64,000 bases of DNA from Sphingomonadales bacterium (GTDB lineage: Bacteria > Pseudomonadota > Alphaproteobacteria > Sphingomonadales > Govanellaceae). Position numbers and translations under genes: made by a program. Numbering within the stretch: the stretch's first letter is position 1; every line of letters begins with the position of its first letter. Under the pieces are notes generated by a model that worked only from the letters and a program-made list of their open reading frames with translations, was not told the origin of the DNA and searched no databases. The stretch is from positions 9,428 through 73,427 of the forward strand of contig JACFMS010000008.1 of NCBI GenBank assembly GCA_019455285.1, written 5' to 3'. Positions 37,033 through 47,344 of this stretch are shown here, one piece after another.

Positions 37033-37962
37033 GTGAGTATCGCCTCGTTGGCCCTTCGCCGTCTTTTTACGGCGGTCCCAACCCTGTTCATCATCATCAC
37101 GGCGGCGTTTTTCATGATGCGGGCGGCGCCCGGCGGCCCCTTCGATTCGGAACGCGCCCTGCTGCCCGAGATCGAAGCCAACATCAAAGCCGCCTATGAT
37201 CTCGATAAGCCATTGGTGGATCAATATTTTATATATCTTAAGCGGGTGGTGCGGGGTGATTTCGGCCCCTCCTATAAGTTCAAGGACTTCACGGTCAACG
37301 AGCTGATCGCCACCGGCTTTCCCACCAGCTTGAAGCTGGGCGGCGCGGCCATCATCCTGGCGCTGGCGCTGGGGGTGTCGTTGGGCACGGCCGCCGCCCT
37401 GCGCCAGAACAGCCTGACCGATCATGTGGTGATGACGGCGGCAATGACCGGCATTGCGGTGCCCAATTTCGTCATGGCGCCCTTGATGGCGCTGATCTTC
37501 GGCATTTATTTGAAGCTCTTGCCGGTGGCGGGATGGGAGGAAGGGACCATCAAGGACATGGTGCTGCCGGTGATCGCCTTGACGCTGCCCTATACCGCCT
37601 ACATCGCGCGCCTCACCCGGGGCAGTATGATCGAGGTCTTGCACACCAATTACGTGCGCACGGCGCGGGCCAAGGGACTGCCGGAGCGCCGCATCATCAT
37701 CCGTCATGCGCTGCCCGCTGCGATTCTCCCGGTGGTCAGTTTTCTCGGACCCGCCACCGCCGGCATCATCACCGGCTCGGTGGTAATCGAGCAGATTTTC
37801 CAGGTGCCCGGCATCGGCCGCTATTTCGTGCAAGGGGCGTTGAATCGTGATTACACCCTGGTGATGGGGGTGGTGATTTTTTATGCGGCGCTGATCATGC
37901 TGTTTAATCTCATTGTTGATCTTGTCTACGCCTTCCTTGATCCTCGGGTGCGCTACAAATGA
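37033..37962 (+). CDS. oppB: Oligopeptide ABC transporter permease (OppB-like)
   Basis: A GTG start at 37033 gives a 309-residue inner-membrane protein with six predicted spans. It has the permease EAA-type loop (YVRTARAKGLPERRIIIRHALPAAILP). The N-terminal segment LFTAVPTLFIIITAAFFMMRAAPGGPFD is typical of OppB. The next gene overlaps by four bases. Together 37033-40797 make an opp/dpp transporter without a substrate-binding protein gene in the window, so the peptide specificity cannot be inferred. Confidence 0.93.
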   Translation: MSIASLALRRLFTAVPTLFIIITAAFFMMRAAPGGPFDSERALLPEIEANIKAAYDLDKPLVDQYFIYLKRVVRGDFGPSYKFKDFTVNELIATGFPTSLKLGGAAIILALALGVSLGTAAALRQNSLTDHVVMTAAMTGIAVPNFVMAPLMALIFGIYLKLLPVAGWEEGTIKDMVLPVIALTLPYTAYIARLTRGSMIEVLHTNYVRTARAKGLPERRIIIRHALPAAILPVVSFLGPATAGIITGSVVIEQIFQVPGIGRYFVQGALNRDYTLVMGVVIFYAALIMLFNLIVDLVYAFLDPRVRYK

Positions 37963-38831
37963 CGGCGGCGGTTGAACAGGTTGCCGGACGCAGTTTATGG
38001 CAGGATGCGCAGCACCGTCTGCGGCGCAACCGCGCAGCGGTGATCGCCTTGATGCTGATCATCGGCATTACGGCGCTGTCGATCGTCGGACCATGGGCGG
38101 CGCCGCACCCTTATGACACGCTAAATTATGACTTTATCGCCATTGCGCCCAACTTGGCCCATGGCTTTTTCCTGGGCACCGACGCGGTGGGCCGCGACTT
38201 GTTCGTGCGCATTCTTTATGGCGTGCGAATATCGCTGATGGTGGCGTTGGCCGCCACCACGGTCAGCCTGACCATCGGCATCGTCTATGGCGCGGTGGCG
38301 GGATATGTCGGCGGTCGGCTCGATGAAGCGATGATGCGCGTTGTCGATGTTCTCTATTCGCTGCCGTTCATGTTCTTTGTGATCATTCTAATGGTGGTGT
38401 TCGGGCGCAATATTATCCTGATGTTTCTCGCCCTGGGCGCGGTGGAATGGCTGACCATGGCGCGCATTGTGCGCGGCCAGGCGATGTCCTTGAAAAACCG
38501 CGAGTTCATCGAGGCGGCGATTGCCGCTGGCGCACGCACGCCAACCATTATCCGCCGTCATATCATTCCTAATCTACTGGGACCGGTGGTGGTCTATGTG
38601 ACCTTGACCATTCCGCAGGTGATTTTGGTGGAAAGCTTTTTAAGTTTTCTTGGTCTAGGCGTGCAGGAGCCGCTGACCAGCCTGGGCGTTCTCATCTCCG
38701 AGGGCGCGGACGAGATGGAAACCGCGCCCTGGATGCTGATTTTCCCTGCTGCGACGCTGGCCGTCTTGCTGTTTTCCTTCAACTTCCTGGGTGACGGCGT
38801 GCGCGACGCCCTCGACCCGAAGGATCGCTGA
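37959..38831 (+). CDS. oppC: Oligopeptide ABC transporter permease (OppC-like)
   Basis: A 290-residue permease with the OppC N-terminal extension ([20 protein letters not shown]) and the [25 protein letters not shown] signature. Six spans and an EAA loop ([28 protein letters not shown]) follow. It overlaps oppB in an ATGA and ends two bases before oppD. It would pair with OppB as the translocation pore. Confidence 0.93.
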   Translation: MTAAVEQVAGRSLWQDAQHRLRRNRAAVIALMLIIGITALSIVGPWAAPHPYDTLNYDFIAIAPNLAHGFFLGTDAVGRDLFVRILYGVRISLMVALAATTVSLTIGIVYGAVAGYVGGRLDEAMMRVVDVLYSLPFMFFVIILMVVFGRNIILMFLALGAVEWLTMARIVRGQAMSLKNREFIEAAIAAGARTPTIIRRHIIPNLLGPVVVYVTLTIPQVILVESFLSFLGLGVQEPLTSLGVLISEGADEMETAPWMLIFPAATLAVLLFSFNFLGDGVRDALDPKDR

Positions 38832-38833
38832 CC

Positions 38834-39811
38834 ATGGCGGCGGTGTTGGAGGCATCCGATTTGTGCGTTTCGTTCACCACGCCGGAAGGCGCGGTGGCGG
38901 CGGTGACGGACGTGAATTTTACCGTGCGTCCGGGCGAGTGCTTAGGGATCGTCGGCGAATCGGGATCGGGCAAAAGCCAGATCTTCATGGCGGTGATGGG
39001 CCTTTTGGCAGCCAACGGCCAGGCCAGCGGCCGGGTGCGGTTTGAGGGCGCGGAAATTCTCGGCGTCTCCGCGGCAGAGCTCAACAAGGTGCGCGGCGAC
39101 CGCATGACCATGATCTTCCAGGATCCCATGACCGCGCTGACGCCCCATGTGCGTATCGGCGATCAATTGGCGGAAGTGCTGGAATGGCATCGCCACATGC
39201 CGCGTGCGGAGGCGTGGCGGCGCGCCACCGACATGCTGGAGCGGGTGCGCATCCCCGATGCGCCGCGGCGCATGACGCAATATCCGCACCAATTATCGGG
39301 CGGCATGCGCCAGCGGGTGATGATCGCCATGGCGCTGCTATGCGAACCGCGCCTGTTGATCGCGGATGAACCGACCACCGCCCTTGACGTCACCGTGCAG
39401 GCGCAAATTCTTACCCTGATGCGCGAGCTGAAGGATCAAACCGGCACCGCACTCATTATGATTACCCATGATCTCGGCGTCATCGCCGGACTGGCCGATC
39501 GCGTTAATGTGATGTACGGCGGCCGCGTGGTCGAAGAAGGGCTGGCGCGCGATATCTTCCGTGCCCCGGCCCATCCTTATACCGCTGGGCTGTTGACATC
39601 CGCCGCGCGCCTGGATCGCGCAGAGACGCGATTGCAGGCGATACCGGGTCAGCCGCCGAATTTGCAGTGCCTGCCGCCAGGCTGCGCGTTCAGTCCGCGC
39701 TGCGTTCATAGGCAAGCACGCTGCGAGACGGAACGCCCGGCGCTTCTCAGCGTCGGCGAGGAGCGGACCTGCGCCTGCCATTTCAATCTGTTGAAAGGCC
39801 GCGCCGCATGA
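38834..39811 (+). CDS. oppD: Oligopeptide ABC transporter ATPase (OppD-like)
   Basis: A 325-residue ATP-binding subunit with Walker A GESGSGKS, signature [15 protein letters not shown], Walker [15 protein letters not shown] and switch histidine (MITHDLGV). The C-terminal oligo_HPY region has the Cys-rich [21 protein letters not shown], which in this family can bind an iron-sulfur cluster. Its stop overlaps oppF by four bases. Confidence 0.95.
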   Translation: MAAVLEASDLCVSFTTPEGAVAAVTDVNFTVRPGECLGIVGESGSGKSQIFMAVMGLLAANGQASGRVRFEGAEILGVSAAELNKVRGDRMTMIFQDPMTALTPHVRIGDQLAEVLEWHRHMPRAEAWRRATDMLERVRIPDAPRRMTQYPHQLSGGMRQRVMIAMALLCEPRLLIADEPTTALDVTVQAQILTLMRELKDQTGTALIMITHDLGVIAGLADRVNVMYGGRVVEEGLARDIFRAPAHPYTAGLLTSAARLDRAETRLQAIPGQPPNLQCLPPGCAFSPRCVHRQARCETERPALLSVGEERTCACHFNLLKGRAA

Positions 39812-40797
39812 GCGAGACGATCCTAAGGGTAGAAGATATGAAAGTGCATTTCCCGGTGCGCGTCGGCGCTGGCTGGGGTGGAAAGACGCTGCCGTTGAAA
39901 GCGGTGGATGGCGTCAGTTTCTTGCTCCGTCGCGGCGAGACGCTGGGCATCGTCGGCGAGTCAGGCTGCGGCAAATCGACGCTCGGCCGCGCCATCTTGC
40001 GTCTGATCGACCCAACCGCCGGACAGGTGGCGTGGCTGGGTGAGGACTTGGCGTCTTTGGACAAGGCCGCCATGCGGCAGAAGCGGCGGCAGATGCAGAT
40101 CATCTTTCAAGACCCGCTGGCCAGCCTTGATCCGCGTCTGACCATCGGTGAAATCATCGCCGAGCCGTTGCGTGAATTGGAACCGACGCTGAAGCGGGCG
40201 GAGCGCCGCGCCCGAGTGGAAGACGCCATGGCCCGCGTCGGATTGCTGCCGCAAATGATCAACCGCTACCCGCATGAATTCTCCGGCGGCCAGTGCCAGC
40301 GCATTGGCATCGCGCGCGCCATCGTGGTGCGACCGGCGCTCATCATCTGTGACGAGCCGGTGAGCGCGCTCGATGTGTCGGTGCAGGCGCAGGTGGTGAA
40401 TTTGCTGATGGACCTGCAACGCGATCTTGGGCTGTCGTTGTTGTTCATCAGCCATGATTTATCGGTGGTGCGCCATATCTGCCATCGCGTGCTGGTCTTG
40501 TATCTTGGCCGTGTCATGGAGCTGGCGTCATCACGCGCCCTCTTCGATCAGCCGCGGCACCCTTATACAAAGGCGCTGATTTCCGCGGTGCCCATCCCCG
40601 ATCCCGAGGTTGCGCATCGACCGATCCTTCTGGAAGGCGACTTGCCGTCGCCGCTGGCGCCGCCCTCGGGCTGCGTCTTTCGCACCCGCTGCCGATATGC
40701 TACGGATAAATGCGCGCAGATACGACCGGCGCTTGAGGATGTGGACGCCGGCGGACATCAAGTTTCCTGTCATCATTGGAAGGAGATTGCGTCATGA
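39808..40797 (+). CDS. oppF: Oligopeptide ABC transporter ATPase (OppF-like)
   Basis: The second ATPase, 329 residues: Walker A GESGCGKS, signature [15 protein letters not shown], Walker [15 protein letters not shown], and a C-terminal oligo_HPY region with [15 protein letters not shown]. The N-terminal part before the Walker motif ([24 protein letters not shown]) is typical of OppF/DppF. Its stop overlaps the start of the metallo-hydrolase gene in an ATGA. Confidence 0.95.
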   Translation: MSETILRVEDMKVHFPVRVGAGWGGKTLPLKAVDGVSFLLRRGETLGIVGESGCGKSTLGRAILRLIDPTAGQVAWLGEDLASLDKAAMRQKRRQMQIIFQDPLASLDPRLTIGEIIAEPLRELEPTLKRAERRARVEDAMARVGLLPQMINRYPHEFSGGQCQRIGIARAIVVRPALIICDEPVSALDVSVQAQVVNLLMDLQRDLGLSLLFISHDLSVVRHICHRVLVLYLGRVMELASSRALFDQPRHPYTKALISAVPIPDPEVAHRPILLEGDLPSPLAPPSGCVFRTRCRYATDKCAQIRPALEDVDAGGHQVSCHHWKEIAS

Positions 40798-41657
40798 AAC
40801 CGGAAGTAATCAGTTTCTTCCATGACAATACCGCCACCATCAGCCACCTCGTCATTGATCTAACGACCAAATCCTGCGCCGTCATCGATCCGGTGCTGGA
40901 TTATGAGGCGGCGTCGGGCCGCACCGCCACCACGGCGCTGGAGGAGGTGATATCAATCATCACGAAGCGCGGCTTGAAGCTGGAATGGATATTGGAAACC
41001 CACGCCCACGCCGATCATTTATCGTCCGCGGCCGTGTTGAAGAAGAGGTTGGGCGGCAAGATCGGCATCGGCGATCACATCGTCAGCGTGCAGGAGACGT
41101 GGAAAGAAATTTATAATATTCCTGATTTATCGACCGATGGATCACAGTTTGACCGACTGTTTAGGGATGGCGATACCTGCAAGATCGGCGCGCTCGATGT
41201 CACCGTGTGGTGGCTGCCGGGCCACACTCGCGCCGACATCGGCTATGTCATGGATGGCGCGGCGTTCGTCGGCGATACCTTGTTCATGCCCGACTATGGC
41301 ACGGCGCGGGTGGATTTTCCCGGCGGCAATGCCCATGATCTTTTTAAGTCGATCCATCGCCTTTATACCCTGCCGGATGATACGGAGCTTTATCTCTGCC
41401 ACGATTATCTGCCCAAAAGCGGCCGCGCCAAGCATGCCTTCATGGCCACGGTGAAGGAACAACGGCAGGGCAACATTCATATTCGTGAGGGCGTCAGCGA
41501 ACAGGAATTCGTATCCATGCGGGAAGGCCGGGACAAGACTCTGGCGCTGCCGGCGCTGCTGTTACCGTCGATCCAGGTCAATATCCGCGCCGGACATCTG
41601 CCGCCGGCGGAACAGAATGGCGTATCTTATCTGAAGATTCCCTTGAACAAACTGTGA
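40794..41657 (+). CDS. MBL-fold metallo-hydrolase, persulfide dioxygenase/Blh-like
   Basis: A 287-residue metallo-beta-lactamase-fold protein with the metal motif THAHADHL, the WWLPGHTRADIGYV histidine strand, FVGDTLFMPDYGTAR (bridging Asp) and CHDYLPKSG. These are shared with ETHE1-type persulfide dioxygenases and bacterial Blh proteins involved in sulfide detoxification. No rhodanese domain is fused. The start overlaps the oppF stop, so translation is coupled to the peptide importer. The functional link (sulfur released from imported peptides or glutathione?) is only a guess. Confidence 0.82.
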   Translation: MKPEVISFFHDNTATISHLVIDLTTKSCAVIDPVLDYEAASGRTATTALEEVISIITKRGLKLEWILETHAHADHLSSAAVLKKRLGGKIGIGDHIVSVQETWKEIYNIPDLSTDGSQFDRLFRDGDTCKIGALDVTVWWLPGHTRADIGYVMDGAAFVGDTLFMPDYGTARVDFPGGNAHDLFKSIHRLYTLPDDTELYLCHDYLPKSGRAKHAFMATVKEQRQGNIHIREGVSEQEFVSMREGRDKTLALPALLLPSIQVNIRAGHLPPAEQNGVSYLKIPLNKL

Positions 41658-41666
41658 TCGCACGCC

Positions 41667-42371
41667 ATGACGCCGGTTTTCGACATCCGTGGCCTGACCA
41701 AGACCTACGCCATGGGCGAAACCGTGGTGCGGGCGCTGCGGGGCGTGGACTTGCGCGTTGAGGCGGGCGAGCTCATCGTGCTGTTGGGGCCATCGGGCAG
41801 CGGCAAGTCGACGTTTCTTAATATCGTCGGCGGCCTCGATGTGCCCAGCGAAGGCCAGGTGATATTCGAGGGCCGCGATCTCTCGTCCTTGAGCGAGGAT
41901 GAATTGACCTTCTACCGCCGCAACCATGTGGGGTTTGTCTTTCAGGCTTATAACCTGGTGCCCAGTCTGACGGCGAAGGAGAATGTCGATCTGGTGACCG
42001 AGATCACGCCCAACCCGCTGTCTTCGGTGGAAGCGTTGTCGCTGGTGGGGCTTGGCGAGCGCATCAACCATTTCCCGGCGCAGCTTTCGGGCGGCGAACA
42101 GCAACGGGTGGCCATTGCCCGCGCCATCGCCAAGCGACCGGCGGTGCTGCTGTGCGATGAACCAACCGGCGCGCTCGACCACACCACCGGCATCGTGGTG
42201 CTGGAAGCCATCGCCGATGTCAATATGCGCTTCCAGACCACCACCATGATCATCACCCACAACGCCGCCATTGCCGCCATGGCCGATCGGGTTCTGCATT
42301 TCGCCGATGGCCGCATCGCGCGGGAGGAAAAGAATGCTAGCCGCGCCCTGGCATCGGAGGTGACATGGTAA
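41667..42371 (+). CDS. MacB/LolD-type ABC exporter ATPase
   Basis: A 234-residue ATPase with Walker [11 protein letters not shown]-loop [17 protein letters not shown], signature [15 protein letters not shown] and Walker [13 protein letters not shown]. These put it in the MacB/LolD/DevA (3.A.1.122/125) group. It overlaps the downstream FtsX-type permease by seven bases, and a membrane fusion protein gene follows, giving a DevBCA-like tripartite exporter. Confidence 0.92.
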   Translation: MTPVFDIRGLTKTYAMGETVVRALRGVDLRVEAGELIVLLGPSGSGKSTFLNIVGGLDVPSEGQVIFEGRDLSSLSEDELTFYRRNHVGFVFQAYNLVPSLTAKENVDLVTEITPNPLSSVEALSLVGLGERINHFPAQLSGGEQQRVAIARAIAKRPAVLLCDEPTGALDHTTGIVVLEAIADVNMRFQTTTMIITHNAAIAAMADRVLHFADGRIAREEKNASRALASEVTW

Positions 42372-44743
42372 GCTGGCGTTTGAGGACGCTTGATCGCAAG
42401 CTGATGCGCGACTTATGGCGGCTGAAGTTCCAGGCCTTGGCCATCGCCCTGGTCATGGCTTGCGGCATTTCCACCTACATCATGTCCATGGGTACGCTGC
42501 ATTCGCTCACCGAAACTCGGGATATCTATTATGACCGCTATCGCTTCGCCGATGTGTTCGCCGCGCTCAAGCGCGCGCCTTTAAGCGTCGCCGAGCGCAT
42601 CGCCGACGTACCCGGCGTGATGACCGTTTATCCCCGCGTGGTGTTCGGCGCCACCTTGGACATGCCGGGCTTGGACGAACCGGCGACGGCGCGGATCATT
42701 TCGGTTCCCGACATGGGCGAGCCGCCCTTGAACGTCGTGCATCTGCGCCGCGGCCGCATGCTGGAGCCGCGCGAGACGGATGCGGTGCTGGTGGGCGAAG
42801 CATTCGCCGAAAAGCATAATCTCAATCCTGGCGACCGCGTGACCATGGTGATCAACGGCCACAAGCGCACGCCGATGATCGCCGGCATCGTGCTCACCCC
42901 GGAATACGTGTTTTCCATCGCGCCCGGCGGTTTGATGCCGGACGACAAGCGGTTCGGCGTCTTCTGGATGAGCCGGCAGGCGCTGGAAGCAGCGGTCAAC
43001 ATGGATGGAGCGTTTAACGACCTGTCGCTGAAATTGACTCATACCGCGCAGGTGAAAAACGTGCTCGATGCCGTGGATCTGGAGCTTGCTCCTTATGGCG
43101 GGTTGGTGGCCTATGAGCGCGCCGACCAGCTCTCGAACTGGTTCCTCTCCGGCGAGCTTGATCAGTTGAAAGTGATGGCCACGGTGTCGCCGGCGATTTT
43201 CCTGTCGGTGGCGGCGTTTCTGTTGCACATCGTACTGGTGCGCCTGATCGCCACCGAGCGGGAGCAGATCGGCACGCTAAAGGCGCTCGGCTACGGCAAC
43301 CGCGCCATCGCCCTGCATTATTTGAAATTCATTGCGGTCATCGCTCTTCTGGGCGCGCTGATGGGCGCCGTTGCCGGCTATATCTTGGGCAAAAATCTGA
43401 CCGGTCTTTACGCCAGTTTCTACCGCTTCCCGATGTTAACCTACGAGATTGTACCGCGCGTATTCATCGAAGGCGCGCTGTTTTGCATCATCGCCGGCTT
43501 TTCCGGCACCCTTGTGCCGGTGGTAAGGGCGTCACGCTTGCCGCCGGCGGTTGCCATGCGACCGGCGGCGCCTCCCTCCTTCCGGCAGACCCTGGTGGAG
43601 CGCTTAGGATTGGAACGCTGGTTCAGCCAGCCGGCGCGCATCATCCTGCGCCATCTGGAGCGGCGGCCGGTGCGCTTTGCCTTTTCGGTGGCCGGCGTCG
43701 GCATGGCGTTGGCGATTTATGTTGGCTCCTCGTTCGTCGTCGACGCCCTCGATTACCTGTTGGAAGTGCAATACGACATCACCGACCGCCAGGATGCCCT
43801 GGTTACCTTTGTCGAAACCCGCGGCAGCCGCGCCTTGGAGGAGGTGCGTGGGCTGCCGGGGGTGATGCGCGCCGAGCCGGGGCGCATGGTGGCGGCGCGG
43901 CTGAAGGCCGGCCCGCGGGAGGAGCGCACCAGTATCACCGGCATCCTGCCCGGCGGCGAATTGCAGCGCGTCATCGATGACAAGCTGCGCGCCGTGACGC
44001 CGCCGGAGAGCGGCCTGGTGCTCGGCCGCAAATTGGCCGAACTGTTGGAAGTGCGCGCGGGCGATCCGGTTGAGGTCGAGGTGCTGGAAGATCGTCGGCC
44101 CAAGGCGACGCTCCTTGTCACCGCCATTGTCGAGGGATTCATCGGCGCGCGCGCCTTCATGGACATCAACGCCCTGCATCGCCTGATGTATGAAGGGCCC
44201 AATGTCTCGGCGGTGGCGGTCAGCCTTGACGCCAGGGAGGCCGCCGGCTTCTTTGCTCAGCTGAAGGAAAGCCCCCTGGTCGCCTCGGTGCTCAGGACCG
44301 AAGCGGCGCGCAAGAATTTCGATGAAACCATGGGCGAGAACATGCGCACCATGACGCTATTCCATATTTTCTTTGCCGGGCTCATTGCCTTTGGCGTCGT
44401 CTACAATACGGTGCGCGTCGCCTTTTCTGAGCGCTCGCGGGAATTGGCCAGCTTGCGCGTCATCGGGCTGACAAGGGGCGAGGTCGGCTATATTCTCCTC
44501 GGCGAGATCGGCGTCGTGGTATTGCTGGCCCTGCCCATTGGCTGCGCCGGGGGCTATGGCGTGGCGGCGGCATTGTCGGCGGCGCTTGATACCGAGCTTT
44601 ACCGCATTCCCACCATCGTCGCGCCGATGACCTACGCCCATGCGATCCTGGTGGTGGTGACAGCGACCCTGATTTCCTCATGGACAGTATGGCGGAATAT
44701 CCGCCATCTTGATCTGGTGAGCGTGCTGAAGACAAGGGATTGA
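42365..44743 (+). CDS. FtsX-like ABC transporter permease with two permease cores
   Basis: A 792-residue inner-membrane protein. It has an N-terminal span near residues 20-40 and a large periplasmic MacB_PCD-like domain. A first FtsX core at about 275-405 contains [30 protein letters not shown] second periplasmic domain and a second FtsX core near the C-terminus follow, with [28 protein letters not shown]. Duplicated cores are usual for lipoprotein- or lipid-related exporters of this group. Substrate unknown. Confidence 0.9.
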   Translation: MVSWRLRTLDRKLMRDLWRLKFQALAIALVMACGISTYIMSMGTLHSLTETRDIYYDRYRFADVFAALKRAPLSVAERIADVPGVMTVYPRVVFGATLDMPGLDEPATARIISVPDMGEPPLNVVHLRRGRMLEPRETDAVLVGEAFAEKHNLNPGDRVTMVINGHKRTPMIAGIVLTPEYVFSIAPGGLMPDDKRFGVFWMSRQALEAAVNMDGAFNDLSLKLTHTAQVKNVLDAVDLELAPYGGLVAYERADQLSNWFLSGELDQLKVMATVSPAIFLSVAAFLLHIVLVRLIATEREQIGTLKALGYGNRAIALHYLKFIAVIALLGALMGAVAGYILGKNLTGLYASFYRFPMLTYEIVPRVFIEGALFCIIAGFSGTLVPVVRASRLPPAVAMRPAAPPSFRQTLVERLGLERWFSQPARIILRHLERRPVRFAFSVAGVGMALAIYVGSSFVVDALDYLLEVQYDITDRQDALVTFVETRGSRALEEVRGLPGVMRAEPGRMVAARLKAGPREERTSITGILPGGELQRVIDDKLRAVTPPESGLVLGRKLAELLEVRAGDPVEVEVLEDRRPKATLLVTAIVEGFIGARAFMDINALHRLMYEGPNVSAVAVSLDAREAAGFFAQLKESPLVASVLRTEAARKNFDETMGENMRTMTLFHIFFAGLIAFGVVYNTVRVAFSERSRELASLRVIGLTRGEVGYILLGEIGVVVLLALPIGCAGGYGVAAALSAALDTELYRIPTIVAPMTYAHAILVVVTATLISSWTVWRNIRHLDLVSVLKTRD

Positions 44744-44747
44744 GCGT

Positions 44748-46010
44748 ATGCTCGATAAACTGAAAAATCTCTCTAATCTTAAGGAGCTTGACAAGCTCAA
44801 GGAGCGCGTCACCCGCCGTCATCTGCTGATCGGCGGCGTGGCGTTGGCGCTCCTCCTGGTGCTTTATTTCCTGATGCGGTCGCCACCGGTATCGGCGGAT
44901 TTCGGCGCCGTCGACAAGGGCGATCTTGCCATCGCTGTGGCGGGGGAGGGCAAGACCCGGGTGCGGGAAATCTATACCGTTTCAGCGCCCATCGCTGGGC
45001 GCATGGAGCGCATCCGCTTCGAGCCCGGCGATCCGGTGACGGCGGAAGAAACCGTGCTCGCCCGCATCGAGCCGGCCGATCCCTTGTTCCTCGATGTGCG
45101 CAGCGCCACCCAGGCCAAGGCCGATGTCGATGCCGCCACCGCGTCGGTGGCGTTATCGCGGGCCAAGCTGTCGCGCGCGGAAGCGGAACGCGCCTTCGCC
45201 CGCTCGGAATTGAAGCGCGCCGAGGAGCTTTTCCAGAAAGGCAACATTTCCTCCCGCGCCCTGGAAAAAGCCCAGTTGGAGGCGCGTATGCGGGGGGCGG
45301 AGGTGGATACCGCGCGCTCCGATCTGGGGGTTGCCCTGGCGTCGCTGGAGGCGGCCCGGGCGCGGCTCATCCAGCCCAATGACAACAAGGGCAATACCGG
45401 CCAGACCTGTTGTCTGGCGGTGCGCTCGCCGGTTTCCGGCCAGGTGCTGCGGGTGCCTGATAAAAGCGAGCGCGTGGTGGCGGTGGGCGAAGCGTTGATC
45501 GAGGTCGGCGATCCGACCGATTTGGAGGCGGTGATCGATATTCTGTCCACCGACGCGGTCAAGGTTCGCCCCGGCGATAAAGCCTTCATCGAGCAGTGGG
45601 GCGGCGGCGACCCGTTCGCGGCGGTGGTCAGCCGGGTGGAGCCGGCGGGCTTTACCAAAATCTCGGCCCTCGGCATCGAGGAGCAGCGGGTCAATGTGAT
45701 CCTAGCCTTTACCGCGCCCGGCGATCGCTGGGCGCGGCTTGGCGATCATTATCGGGTCGAGGCGCGCATCATCATCAGGGAAGTAAAGAATACGCTGCGC
45801 GCGCCCATAAGCGCGCTGTTCCGCCGCGGCGATCAGTGGGCGGTGTTCGTCGTCAAGCGCGGCCGCGCGCGAGAGCGCCTGGTCGAGATTGCCGCCCGAA
45901 ACGATACCCATGCGGCGATCAAGTCCGGCCTTGAGATGGGCGAGACGGTGATCCTGCATCCCGGCGAGAAAGTGCGTGACGGCGTGCGGGTGCGTCGCCG
46001 TAATGACTAG
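44748..46010 (+). CDS. HlyD/DevB-type periplasmic adaptor (membrane fusion) protein
   Basis: A 420-residue adaptor, anchored by one N-terminal span (HLLIGGVALALLLVLYFLM, about residues 25-43). A lipoyl-like half domain (VSAPIAGRMERIRFEPGDPV), an alpha-hairpin coiled coil rich in Ala, Glu and Arg (about 105-210), the second lipoyl half (VRSPVSGQVLRVPDKSERVV) and beta-barrel parts follow. It starts four bases after the permease. No outer-membrane TolC-like factor is nearby. It converges on cbpM with a four-base overlap. Confidence 0.9.
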   Translation: MLDKLKNLSNLKELDKLKERVTRRHLLIGGVALALLLVLYFLMRSPPVSADFGAVDKGDLAIAVAGEGKTRVREIYTVSAPIAGRMERIRFEPGDPVTAEETVLARIEPADPLFLDVRSATQAKADVDAATASVALSRAKLSRAEAERAFARSELKRAEELFQKGNISSRALEKAQLEARMRGAEVDTARSDLGVALASLEAARARLIQPNDNKGNTGQTCCLAVRSPVSGQVLRVPDKSERVVAVGEALIEVGDPTDLEAVIDILSTDAVKVRPGDKAFIEQWGGGDPFAAVVSRVEPAGFTKISALGIEEQRVNVILAFTAPGDRWARLGDHYRVEARIIIREVKNTLRAPISALFRRGDQWAVFVVKRGRARERLVEIAARNDTHAAIKSGLEMGETVILHPGEKVRDGVRVRRRND

Positions 46011-46324
46011 CGGCGCAATAATGCGTATATGGCGGCGCGCACCGACTCCGGTTGAGCGGCCACGGCGCGGCTGAGCGCGTGAAGCTGGCAACGCGCGCCA
46101 TAGAGTTGGTCAAGAAGCGAAAGTACCAGCGGCATGATATCCGTCTCCACGCCCATGTCGTAGCGCATCTCGACGATCAGTCGCAGGCGCGCTTCTTCAG
46201 CCTCGGAAAAGAGATAGCGGTCTTCTTCCCGAATGGGATGCAGCCATGCCGCCGCGATCCATTCGGTCACTTCCGCTTCTTGAACGTAGGCAATCTCGGC
46301 TACTAGTTCGGACAGCGTTTTCAT
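46007..46324 (-). CDS. cbpM: CbpM-like modulator of the DnaJ homologue CbpA
   Basis: A 105-residue protein with a MerR-like helical start (LSELVAEIAYVQEAEVTEWIAAAWLHP) and the FSEAEEARLRLIVEMRYDMGV segment typical of CbpM. In E. coli CbpM binds the J-domain of CbpA and blocks its co-chaperone and DNA-binding functions. It overlaps the cbpA stop by four bases, so the two are translated together; this linkage supports the call. Confidence 0.88.
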   Translation of the reverse strand: MKTLSELVAEIAYVQEAEVTEWIAAAWLHPIREEDRYLFSEAEEARLRLIVEMRYDMGVETDIMPLVLSLLDQLYGARCQLHALSRAVAAQPESVRAAIYALLRR

Positions 46325-47241
46325 GCCGAGCCTCCCATGTTGGATCGCGGCTTGTCCTCCTTCGGCTGCCAGCTTTCGACGAAGGCTTTCAAGGCGGGAT
46401 CGATGACCTTCGGCAGCACCACCTTGAACTTGACGTACTGGTGGCCGCGGGTTTTGCTGCGCGGGTCGTAGATGCCCTTGTCCTTGAGCCGCAGGGTGGT
46501 TCCGGTATTGGAGCCCGCCGGCACGTTCATGCTCACCGGACCATGGACGGTCGGCACATCGACCTTGGCCCCCAAGACCGCCTCCTTGAGGCTGATCGGC
46601 AGCTCCAGGTGGACATCGTTGTCCTTGCGGGTGAAATAGTGGTGGGGCTCGACATGCAGCTCGACGAAGGCGTCGCCCGCCGGCCCGCCGCCGTAACCGG
46701 GGCCGCCCTGGCCCTTCAAGCGCAGGGTCTGGCGGTCATAGGCTCCTTCGGGAATTTGCAGGGAAAGGGTGCGGCCGTCGGGCATGGTGATGGATTTGCT
46801 CACCCCCTTGGCGGCGTCAAGAAAGGAAATGCGCAAGGTGTAGCTGACGTCGGCGCCCCGTGCCTTCATGCCCGCGCCGGCGGCGCTGCGGCCGCCAAAC
46901 AGGCTGGATAAGAGGTCTTCCAGGTCTTCCGGCGAGGCGGAGCCTTCCTGGGCGTAAAACCCGGCGCCGCCCATGCCGTCGGCGAAATCGCGGTAATAGG
47001 CGCCGCGCGGCGCGCGTTCCTGGCCGGCGGCATCGATTTCGCCGGCGTCGAACCGCCGCCGCTTGTCAGGGTCGCTTAAGAGGGCGTAGGCCGATGAAAT
47101 TTCCTTAAAGCGCTCCTCGATGCCCTTTTTGCCGGGATTGAGGTCGGGGTGGAACTCCTTGGCCAGCTTGCGATAGGCGGCCTTGATTTCCTTCTCGCTG
47201 GCGGTTTTGGCCACGCCCAGGATGTCATAGGGGTCGCGCAT
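46321..47241 (-). CDS. cbpA: DnaJ-family co-chaperone CbpA
   Basis: A type B (no zinc finger) J-domain protein of 306 residues. The J-domain at 1-70 has the HPD motif in KEFHPDLNPG. A Gly/Ala/Glu-rich linker follows, with two C-terminal peptide-binding beta domains (LQIPEGAYDRQTLRLKGQGGPGYGG, then ELPISLKEAVLGAKVDVPTVHG). It stimulates DnaK, and in E. coli also binds curved DNA. Paired with cbpM. Confidence 0.93.
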   Translation of the reverse strand: MRDPYDILGVAKTASEKEIKAAYRKLAKEFHPDLNPGKKGIEERFKEISSAYALLSDPDKRRRFDAGEIDAAGQERAPRGAYYRDFADGMGGAGFYAQEGSASPEDLEDLLSSLFGGRSAAGAGMKARGADVSYTLRISFLDAAKGVSKSITMPDGRTLSLQIPEGAYDRQTLRLKGQGGPGYGGGPAGDAFVELHVEPHHYFTRKDNDVHLELPISLKEAVLGAKVDVPTVHGPVSMNVPAGSNTGTTLRLKDKGIYDPRSKTRGHQYVKFKVVLPKVIDPALKAFVESWQPKEDKPRSNMGGSA

Positions 47242-47344
47242 GTCGTTTTGTTGGTCCCTTGCCGATGACAGTCATGCTACCTTATGTAAAAGGATGTGGA
47301 TCGCCAATGGCTAAGATCAAGACCATGGTTGCGGAGGAGCGTTC

